Notes under the pieces: generated by a model
The model's input: only the letters and a program-made list of their open reading frames with translations
Databases searched by the model: none
What the model was told of the DNA's origin: nothing
In this document: in pieces, positions 1 through 5,219 of the stretch
How positions within the stretch are numbered: the stretch's first letter is position 1
Layout of the letters: each line of letters opens with the position of its first letter
Position numbers and translations under genes: made by a program
From: a bacterium
Lineage (GTDB): Bacteria; Omnitrophota; Gorgyraeia; Gygaellales; Profunditerraquicolaceae
Reading direction: 5' to 3'
Assembly: GCA_004298075.1 (NCBI GenBank)
Contig: SCRK01000031.1
Location: 1 to 6,751, forward strand
DNA: 6,751 bases

Positions 1-368
1 CCGTCTGGAAGGATGTGGGTAAAAGATGCGTTGCCTGCGGTAATTGTACTGCCGTATGCCCGACCTGTTATTGTTTTGATACCCAGGATGACCTGGAATT
101 ATCCTTGAATGAAGGGACAAGGTACCGCGTTTGGAATTCCTGCCAGATGGATGATTTTGCTAAAGTTGCCGGAGGGGAGGATTTCCGAAAGGGGAGGGAT
201 TCCCGCCAAAAGCACAGATATTATCGTAAATTTAAATATCCGGTTGATAAGTTTAACCGGTATTTTTGTACCGGCTGCGGAAGGTGCACGCGGACTTGTA
301 TGGCCGGTATCAGCCTGATCGAAACCGTAAATTCCCTGCTTAGCGAGGAAGGGGAACTTTTAAAGTAA
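1..368 (+). CDS. hydB: Sulfhydrogenase (group 3b [NiFe] hydrogenase) beta subunit, two [4Fe-4S] clusters; 5'-truncated by window edge
   Basis: This is the C-terminal part of an iron-sulfur electron-transfer subunit that passes electrons between the diaphorase subunit and the NiFe dimer in the cytoplasm. The reading frame is open from the left edge (frame of base 3, reading VWKDVGKRCVACGNC), so the GTG at 15 is probably internal and the true start lies upstream. About 121 residues are visible; family members are roughly 330 residues, so most of the protein is missing. Two ferredoxin-type motifs are seen: CVACGNCTAVCP followed by TCYCFD, and further on CTGCGRCTRTCMAG. The second has Met where Pro usually follows the last Cys. 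The TCYCFD stretch next to the first motif is typical of HydB/HyhB-like subunits. The following genes match the beta-gamma-delta-alpha order of Pyrococcus furiosus hydBGDA, which supports the assignment. It could also be called a generic 4Fe-4S dicluster protein. Confidence 0.85.
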   Translation, partial: VWKDVGKRCVACGNCTAVCPTCYCFDTQDDLELSLNEGTRYRVWNSCQMDDFAKVAGGEDFRKGRDSRQKHRYYRKFKYPVDKFNRYFCTGCGRCTRTCMAGISLIETVNSLLSEEGELLK

Positions 369-375
369 CTAGACG

Positions 376-418
376 ACACCCGGCCTTATTGGATAGGCCG
401 GTGTGCGCTTTCTGCGCA
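376..418 (+). other. Two consecutive hairpins in the hydB-hydG gap
   Basis: The 60-bp gap between the beta and gamma genes can fold into two stems. The first pairs 376-386 with 395-404 (ACACC-CGGCCT against AGGCCGGTGT, one bulged C, 8-nt loop). The second pairs TGCGC at 404-408 with GCGCA at 414-418 around a 5-nt loop. They share base 404. Neither is followed by a T-run, so they do not look like an intrinsic terminator. The ribosome binding site AAGGAG (418-423) of the gamma gene follows at once, so the second stem could affect access to it. A role in mRNA processing or stability within the operon is inference. Confidence 0.5.
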
Positions 419-428
419 AGGAGAAAAA

Positions 429-1295
429 ATGCTTGAACGCGAGATACTCTTGGAGAAAATGAGGACCACTCCTTATCTGCCGATGAAGGCAAAGATCATC
501 GAAGCGCAGATGGTGACTGATAAGGAAAAATTTTTCCGTATCCAGCTGGAGAATAAGATCAACCTTGGGCATGTCCCCGGACAGTTCGTCATGGTTTCTA
601 TCTTTGGTTTTGGAGAAGCCCCGATTTCCGTCTGTTCCTCGCCAAGCGATAAAGGTTATTTTGAGCTCACCGTCAGGAACGTCGGCGTATTTACCGATAA
701 GTTGCATAAATTGGGTAAAGGGGACCAGATAGGTATCCGCGGCCCTTTCGGCAAAGGATTCCCCATCGATAATATGTTCGGTTATGACGTGATGATCGTT
801 GCCGGAGGATTAGGTATAGTCCCTTTACGTTCGCTGATCAGATATATTATGCACAACCGTAATGATTTCGGAAACGTACAGATCCTGCTTGGCTGCAGGT
901 CTCCCAAGGAGCTTTTGTTTGAAGAGGAAACCAAGGAATGGATGAAGAGGTCGGAGATCAAATTCAACTGTACCGTTGACCGGGCAGACCCGGACTGGAA
1001 AGGAAATGTCGGCCTGATCACCACGTTAATTCCCGGAGTGGATATAAACCCCACCCGCACCTACGGGGTTGTGGTAGGGCCTCCGATCATGTATAAGTTT
1101 GTTATCGTTAAATTACTGGAGAAAAAAATTCCGGAGCATCAGATCATCGTGTCTTTAGAAAGGCGCATGCGCTGCGGCCTGGGTAAATGCGGGCACTGCC
1201 AGATCGAAGGGGTTTATGTCTGCCAGTCGGGCCCGGTATTTACTTACAGCGACCTGAAAAATTTTAAAGGAGAGTGCCATGAAAAAGCAGCCTAA
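429..1295 (+). CDS. hydG: Sulfhydrogenase gamma subunit, FAD/NAD(P)-binding diaphorase with [2Fe-2S] cluster
   Basis: This 288-residue subunit is of the ferredoxin-NADP reductase type and would exchange electrons between NAD(P)H and the hydrogenase iron-sulfur chain. The N-terminal beta-barrel (about 15-115) carries the flavin-binding segment EAPISVCSSP (63-72) and GIRGPFGKGFP (102-112). The nucleotide-binding domain starts with VAGGLGIVPLRSLI (124-137). The C-terminal motif C249-X4-C254-X2-C257-X7-C265 (RCGLGKCGHC) is the PyrK/HydG-type [2Fe-2S] site. Length and domain order match sulfhydrogenase gamma and anaerobic sulfite reductase B-like proteins. The ATG at 429 is preceded by AAGGAG at a spacing of 5 nt. 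The last 17 bp overlap the delta gene, suggesting translational coupling. The name hydG here follows the archaeal sulfhydrogenase usage; it is unrelated to the radical SAM HydG of [FeFe] hydrogenase maturation. NADP versus NAD preference cannot be read from the sequence. Confidence 0.92.
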   Translation: MLEREILLEKMRTTPYLPMKAKIIEAQMVTDKEKFFRIQLENKINLGHVPGQFVMVSIFGFGEAPISVCSSPSDKGYFELTVRNVGVFTDKLHKLGKGDQIGIRGPFGKGFPIDNMFGYDVMIVAGGLGIVPLRSLIRYIMHNRNDFGNVQILLGCRSPKELLFEEETKEWMKRSEIKFNCTVDRADPDWKGNVGLITTLIPGVDINPTRTYGVVVGPPIMYKFVIVKLLEKKIPEHQIIVSLERRMRCGLGKCGHCQIEGVYVCQSGPVFTYSDLKNFKGECHEKAA

Positions 1296-2043
1296 ACCCA
1301 GAGTGGCATTTTTTGATTTTACGGATTGTGAGGGCTGCCAGCTTCAGTTTGCCAATATGGGCCAGACTCTATTGGAGTTGACTGAACTGGTTGATATCGT
1401 TAATTTCCGCGAGATCATGTCGGAAGCCGGGCAGGATTATGATGTCGCTATTGTTGAGGGGGCGATCACCACGGATAATGACGTAGTGCGGATCAAGAAG
1501 ATAAGGGAGAAGGCCAAGGTTCTGGTGACATTAGGCGCCTGCGCGACTATCGCCGGGGTAAATGGGATCAAGAACCGCCGGCCTCTGGAAGCGGCTAAAA
1601 AAACAGTATATGGAGAGAAGGGGGCTTTAGTCAATACTATTAAAGCCATGGCGGTGCATGAAGTGGTTACCGTGGATTACGCGATCAACGGCTGTCCGGT
1701 TTATGTCCCGGAGGTTGTCGCCGTGCTTAAATGCCTGCTTATGGGAAAGCCTTATGTTGTGCCTAATTACGCGGTTTGCGTGGAATGCAAAATGAATGAA
1801 AATGTATGCCGTTACGAGAAGGATCAGGAGTGTATGGGGCCGGTTACCCGCGCCGGGTGTAATTCCTGGTGTATTAATAACGGCAACAGATGTTACGGCT
1901 GCCGCGGATTAGTAGATAAACCGGCAAGCGACGCGGCCAAAGATATCCTGCAGAAATACGGCTTAAAAGTTGAAGATATCCTGAACAGTTTTACTTTATA
2001 TAATGATTCCATGGGGGAGAAATATGACCAAGAGTTCAAATAA
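1279..2043 (+). CDS. hydD: Sulfhydrogenase delta subunit (NiFe hydrogenase small subunit)
   Basis: This 254-residue protein is a small subunit of the NADH:quinone oxidoreductase 20 kDa type. It conducts electrons to and from the NiFe site in its partner large subunit. The proximal [4Fe-4S] ligands are visible as DCEGCQLQ (C17, C20), GAC (C88) and GCP (C139). The C-terminal half has eight more cysteines (C167, C170, C177, C185, C194, C198, C205, C208), enough for two further [4Fe-4S] clusters. This agrees with the three-cluster delta subunit of sulfhydrogenases. There is no twin-arginine signal peptide, so the enzyme is cytoplasmic, unlike uptake hydrogenases. The ATG at 1279 follows AAGGAG with 6 nt spacing and lies inside the end of the gamma gene. 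The gene's own end overlaps the start of the alpha gene. Confidence 0.93.
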   Translation: MKKQPKPRVAFFDFTDCEGCQLQFANMGQTLLELTELVDIVNFREIMSEAGQDYDVAIVEGAITTDNDVVRIKKIREKAKVLVTLGACATIAGVNGIKNRRPLEAAKKTVYGEKGALVNTIKAMAVHEVVTVDYAINGCPVYVPEVVAVLKCLLMGKPYVVPNYAVCVECKMNENVCRYEKDQECMGPVTRAGCNSWCINNGNRCYGCRGLVDKPASDAAKDILQKYGLKVEDILNSFTLYNDSMGEKYDQEFK

Positions 2044-3373
2044 AATAGATCCTCAAAACCTGAATATCGATGTGCATTATCTGACCAGGGTAGAAGGCCA
2101 TGGCAATATTGTTGTGGATGTAAAAGAGGGTAAACTTGCTAAATGCGAGTTCCAGGTAATTGAATCCCCGCGTTTTTTTGAGTCGATGCTCGTAGGCAGG
2201 TCTATCTGGGAAGCCCAGCATTTGACCAGCCGCATCTGCGGTATCTGCGCCTGCGGACACACCCTTGCCAGTATTAAAGCAGCGGAGGACGCTTTGGGGG
2301 TCAAGCCTTCGGATGAAGTAGTTATGCTGCGGAAATTGCTGCTTTACACGGAAATGCTGGATAGCCATATTTTGCATATTTATATCCTGGTTGCCCCGGA
2401 TCTATTAGGGGTAAAGAGTGTCATGCCTTTGGTCAAGACGCACCGGCCGGTAATTGATATGGCTTTGCGCATGAAACGGATGAGCGATTATGCGGGTGAG
2501 GTGCTTGCCGGTAGGCATATCCATCCCATAAGTTATGTTATCGGCGGGCTCACGCAAGCCCCTTCGCGCGAGGGCCTGGAGAAGCTATACAGCATGATGT
2601 TGGAATCCCGTAAAGACGGCGAGGAAACGGTAAAGATCATCAAGACATTGAAGTTCCCGGAATTCCAAAGGCCGACACAATATATGTCGCTGACGAGCGA
2701 TGATGAATATGCTATGTATGACGGAGATTTAATGGTAAACGGGGAAAAGAGCAGGGTGCGGGATTACCGCAAGCTTTTTATAGAATCGGTTGTAGATTAT
2801 TCCAAGGCCAAGATATCCAAAATTAACGGCAAGTCTTATGCCGTAGGTGCCTTGTCGCGTTTTAACAATAACTTTGATAAGCTGCACAAAAAGGCAAAGG
2901 CAACGGCAAAGGAACTGGGTTTAAAAGCTCCCTGCCATAACCCTTACCTTAATACCGCAGCCCAGCTTGTGGAATGGGTCCATTGTTTGGAGGAATCCAT
3001 CACCATACTTGAGAAGATCCTGAAAGAGGGCGTGAAAGAGGACAAGGTGGTTGTATCCTCCTGGCCAAAAAGAAGCGAACTCGGCAAGATCAAATATAAA
3101 CCCAACACAGGCGCAGCATGCGTTGAGGTGCCCAGAGGTTCCTTATTCCACGAATACACCATAGATGATTCCGCTCACATTACCGCAGCCAATTGCGTTA
3201 TTCCCACCAACCAGAATATGGGCAATTTAGAGGATGATATGCGTAAGCTGGTGCCGGAATTATTAGGCAAGAAGACCCAGGAAGAGATTACCCTTGATCT
3301 TGAGATGCTGGCTCGTTCCTATGATCCCTGCATATCCTGCGCCACGCACTTGCTGGATGTAAGCTTTGTCTAA
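2024..3373 (+). CDS. hydA: Sulfhydrogenase alpha subunit (NiFe hydrogenase large subunit)
   Basis: This is the catalytic large subunit that holds the Ni-Fe(CN)2CO site and performs reversible H2 oxidation/proton reduction. From the preferred start it has 449 residues. Seen motifs: TRVEGHG near the N terminus (21-27, with the conserved Glu24), L1 motif RICGICACGH (70-79; Ni ligands C72 and C75), and L2 motif DPCISCATH (434-442; C436 and C439). Seven residues, LLDVSFV, follow His442. That is the standard tail removed by the maturation endopeptidase after metal insertion, and the protease gene follows directly. An in-frame ATG at 2003 is also possible, but the ATG at 2024 has GGGGGAG just upstream (spacing about 4 nt), so it is preferred. 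The resulting overlap with the delta gene is 20 bp. The group 3b assignment rests mainly on the BGDA gene set; L1 carries an extra Cys (C77). Confidence 0.94.
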   Translation: MTKSSNKIDPQNLNIDVHYLTRVEGHGNIVVDVKEGKLAKCEFQVIESPRFFESMLVGRSIWEAQHLTSRICGICACGHTLASIKAAEDALGVKPSDEVVMLRKLLLYTEMLDSHILHIYILVAPDLLGVKSVMPLVKTHRPVIDMALRMKRMSDYAGEVLAGRHIHPISYVIGGLTQAPSREGLEKLYSMMLESRKDGEETVKIIKTLKFPEFQRPTQYMSLTSDDEYAMYDGDLMVNGEKSRVRDYRKLFIESVVDYSKAKISKINGKSYAVGALSRFNNNFDKLHKKAKATAKELGLKAPCHNPYLNTAAQLVEWVHCLEESITILEKILKEGVKEDKVVVSSWPKRSELGKIKYKPNTGAACVEVPRGSLFHEYTIDDSAHITAANCVIPTNQNMGNLEDDMRKLVPELLGKKTQEEITLDLEMLARSYDPCISCATHLLDVSFV

Positions 3374-3848
3374 GAAGATCGCGGTAATAGGTTTAGGCAA
3401 CAGTTTAAGGAGAGATGACGGAATAGGGGTGATCATTCTGGAGTCTCTCCTTAATAATTATAAGCGCCCGGGCATAGATTACCTTAACTTCGGCATCTCC
3501 AGTTTTGACCTGATACACCGGCTGCAGGATTATGATGCTGCCCTGCTTATTGACGGCATTGCCTCAGGCCTGGCAGCCGGGGAACTGAAGATATTCAGCC
3601 TGGAACAGGTCTCTTTTGTAAAAGAGGATGGCGTGATCTCCTCGCATGAGCTTAATCTCAAGGATATCTTCAGATTAACGTGCGATCTGGGGATAAAAGC
3701 CAAGATTTATGTTGCCGGCATACAGATCCAGGATGTCGGTTTTGGCGAATCTTTGAGCGAGCCGCTTAGAGTTAAGCTGCAAGAGTTGACAAAACAGATC
3801 GATAAATTTATAGGGACAATATGTGCTACGCCATACCCGGAAAAATAG
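3366..3848 (+). CDS. Hydrogenase maturation endopeptidase (M52, HybD/HycI/HyaD family)
   Basis: This is a nickel-dependent endopeptidase that clips the C-terminal tail of the NiFe large subunit once the metal centre is loaded. The 160-residue length is normal for the family. It opens with the hallmark GLGNSLRRDDGIG (9-21). By comparison with E. coli HybD (Glu16, Asp62, His93), the metal ligands here should be Asp18, Asp63 (in LLIDGI) and His94 (in SSHELNL), so all three positions are filled with plausible ligands. The start is an unusual TTG at 3366; the motif begins too close to the N terminus for a later start to be credible, and no strong Shine-Dalgarno is seen. The start lies within the codons for the tail of the alpha subunit it should remove (8-bp overlap), so translation is probably coupled. 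Its end overlaps the HypC-HydE gene by 28 bp. Which of the family's paralogue names applies cannot be decided. Confidence 0.93.
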   Translation: MSKKIAVIGLGNSLRRDDGIGVIILESLLNNYKRPGIDYLNFGISSFDLIHRLQDYDAALLIDGIASGLAAGELKIFSLEQVSFVKEDGVISSHELNLKDIFRLTCDLGIKAKIYVAGIQIQDVGFGESLSEPLRVKLQELTKQIDKFIGTICATPYPEK

Positions 3849-5122
3849 AAAAAATAGAGGATAACACGGTGATCGTGGATTATTTCGGCGAGAAAAGGAA
3901 GGCGCTCAATGAGCTGGCGCAGGTTAAAGTCGGCGATTATATCTACGCCCAGGGCGGATTTGTGGTAAGCAAGATCTCTGAATCTGAAGCGCAAAGCATC
4001 CTTTCCGTATGGAAAGAGACTTTTTTTGAATTGCAGGAGGTGGATCTAAGGCTCTCCCGTTTGTCCTTAAATGATAATGACGCTGATAAGAAGCTGCTTG
4101 GGGTATTGGATAAAGCCAGCCAATCCAAAGAGCTTACGCGGGATGAGCTTTTGTATCTGCTGGAGTTAAAGGACAATAATGCCCTCGAGCTGCTTTTCAA
4201 AACAGCGAATTTTCTGCGCCAGAAATACCATAAGAATTCATGCTGCGTGCACGGGATAATCGAGATATCCAATTATTGCCGGCAGGGCTGCCAATATTGC
4301 GGGATATCTTATCATAATAAAGAATTAAAGCGTTACCGGTTGACAAAGGATGAGATATTGGAGGCGGCTAGGGACGCAGTTGAGGTCTATGGATTCAAAT
4401 CTCTGGTCCTGCAAAGCGGAGAGGACCCCGGATACAGCGCTCTAGAGCTAGCGGAGATAGTTAAAGGGATCAAGGAAAAGTTTCCCGCGCTGATCTTCAT
4501 AAGTTTTGGCGAGATCGGAACGGGAGGTTTAGAAAAACTTTATCAGGCCGGGGCCCGCGGCCTGCTTATGCGCTTTGAAACATCCAATCCCAAGCTCTAT
4601 CAGCAGGTGCACCCTGGTATGAGTTTAGAAAGCAGGCTTGAGCATTTACGCAAGGCCCATGAGATGGGATATTTGATCCTTACCGGAGGGCTGATCGGCT
4701 TGCCCGGTCAGAGTAAAGAGGATATCTTAGATGACATATTCCTGGCCAAAGAATTACACGCGGAGATGTACAGTTTCGGGCCTTTTATCCCGCATCCGCA
4801 TACACCCTTATTGCGGCATCCGCCCGCGCGGGTAGAAGAAGTGATCAAGGTTTTGGCCCTTGCCAGGATCATCGATCATACCAATGCGAAGATCCTGGTA
4901 ACTACCGCCCTGGAGACTTTAAGCAGGGAGGCGGCAAGAAGCAGCCTGCTTGCCGGCGCAAATTCGCTTATGCTTAATGTCACTCCTTTGGCCTACCGGC
5001 CATTTTACTCCATCTATCCAAACCGGGCCCATCAATCCGAGGATATTTCCACCCAGATAGAATCTACAATTAACCTTCTACGCTCTCTGGGACGTGCTCC
5101 TACTGATCTCGAAACCATTTAG
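3821..5122 (+). CDS. hypC-hydE: HypC-HydE fusion: HypC chaperone domain joined to HydE-type radical SAM hydrogenase maturase
   Basis: A 433-residue two-domain maturation protein. Residues 1 to about 72 are a HypC/HybG/HupF domain with the signature MCYAIPGKI. Cys2 is the residue that in HypC, together with HypD, holds the Fe(CN)2CO unit for [NiFe] sites. A linker of about 15 residues (75-90) leads to a full HydE-like radical SAM domain. Evidence for HydE: the preceding helical region (92-137); C153-X3-C157-X2-C160 (CRQGCQYC) for the SAM-binding [4Fe-4S] cluster; KRYRLT (170-175); LVLQSGEDPGYS (195-206); GLIGLPGQS (290-298); GPFIPHPHTPL (320-330); and TPLAYRPFYSIYP (388-400). The C-terminal accessory cysteines of some HydE proteins are absent. 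HydE normally acts after radical SAM HydG in [FeFe] hydrogenase H-cluster assembly. Here it lies in a [NiFe] operon, overlapping the protease gene by 28 bp. The ATG at 3821 follows AGGGA by 4 nt. The domain calls are firm; the joint function is inference. Confidence 0.92.
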   Translation: MCYAIPGKIEKIEDNTVIVDYFGEKRKALNELAQVKVGDYIYAQGGFVVSKISESEAQSILSVWKETFFELQEVDLRLSRLSLNDNDADKKLLGVLDKASQSKELTRDELLYLLELKDNNALELLFKTANFLRQKYHKNSCCVHGIIEISNYCRQGCQYCGISYHNKELKRYRLTKDEILEAARDAVEVYGFKSLVLQSGEDPGYSALELAEIVKGIKEKFPALIFISFGEIGTGGLEKLYQAGARGLLMRFETSNPKLYQQVHPGMSLESRLEHLRKAHEMGYLILTGGLIGLPGQSKEDILDDIFLAKELHAEMYSFGPFIPHPHTPLLRHPPARVEEVIKVLALARIIDHTNAKILVTTALETLSREAARSSLLAGANSLMLNVTPLAYRPFYSIYPNRAHQSEDISTQIESTINLLRSLGRAPTDLETI

Positions 5123-5135
5123 CAAACCCCCTGTT

Positions 5136-5153
5136 TTGTGAAATAAGTAACAA
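5136..5153. promoter_or_regulatory. Rex operator 1, upstream of the rex promoter
   Basis: TTGTGAAATAAGTAACAA is an imperfect inverted repeat that fits the Rex consensus (TTGTGA-N6-TCACAA, or TTGTTA-N6-TAACAA). The outer arms extend to a perfect TTTTGT / ACAAAA pair (5134-5139 and 5150-5155). It lies 14 bp after the stop of the hypC-hydE gene and just upstream of a TTGACA box. It differs from operator 2 at only two positions. A rex gene follows directly, which strongly supports the reading. Confidence 0.85.
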
Positions 5154-5158
5154 AAAAC

Positions 5159-5192
5159 TTGACATATTCTCAGTATATGTTATCTTTATAAT
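5159..5192 (+). promoter_or_regulatory. Probable sigma70-type promoter for rex
   Basis: TTGACA at 5159-5164 is a perfect -35 box and TATAAT at 5187-5192 a perfect -10 box, but they are 22 bp apart, well above the usual 17. TATCTT at 5181-5186 gives a 16-bp spacer with the same -35 box and a weaker -10. Either way transcription would begin around 5193-5200, inside or next to Rex operator 2, so Rex binding there would block initiation. The stretch is much more AT-rich than the flanking coding sequence. Confidence 0.65.
5162..5180. repeat. Inverted repeat ACATAT-N7-ATATGT inside the rex promoter
   Basis: The arms ACATAT (5162-5167) and ATATGT (5175-5180) are a perfect 6-bp inverted repeat with a 7-bp spacer. 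They lie between the -35 and -10 boxes and do not match the Rex consensus. It could be the operator of a second regulator, or chance in an AT-rich promoter. Confidence 0.4.
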
Positions 5193-5197
5193 AGTTA

Positions 5198-5215
5198 TTG
5201 TGAAATAAAGAACAA
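5198..5215. promoter_or_regulatory. Rex operator 2, overlapping the probable transcription start of rex
   Basis: TTGTGAAATAAAGAACAA is a second Rex-type inverted repeat, identical to operator 1 at 16 of 18 positions. It ends four bases before the rex ATG and begins just after the -10 box, a position suited to direct repression. The start-to-start distance to operator 1 is 62 bp, close to six helical turns, so both would face the same side of the DNA. Confidence 0.85.
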
Positions 5216-5219
5216 TATT

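Noticed and set aside
15..17. GTG at 15 as the true start of the beta subunit
   Set aside because: The frame is open further upstream with family-like residues (VWKD), and the product would lack most of the family's length; the gene is cut by the window edge.
376..404. Intrinsic terminator between the beta and gamma genes
   Set aside because: A GC-rich stem is present but no T-run follows, and the downstream gene clearly belongs to the same complex.
369..707. Minus-strand open frame across the start of the gamma subunit gene
   Set aside because: It lies antisense to a clear conserved gene, resembles no known family and has no convincing ribosome binding site; it is a shadow of the sense codons.
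2036..2377. Minus-strand open frames opposite the alpha subunit gene
   Set aside because: They fall opposite the conserved L1 region and encode nothing recognisable; conservation belongs to the plus strand.
3821..5122. Biotin synthase, PylB or HmdB identity for the radical SAM domain
   Set aside because: CX3CX2C excludes the HmdB-type CX5CX2C motif. KRYRLT, LVLQSGEDP, GPFIPHPHTPL and TPxxYRxxYxxYP together match HydE best; PylB, a close relative, is less likely given the hydrogenase context but is not formally excluded.
5123..5160. Intrinsic terminator after the hypC-hydE gene
   Set aside because: The only palindrome here is AT-rich with a 10-bp spacer, fits a Rex operator and is followed by A-rich rather than T-rich sequence; it would not form a stable terminator stem.
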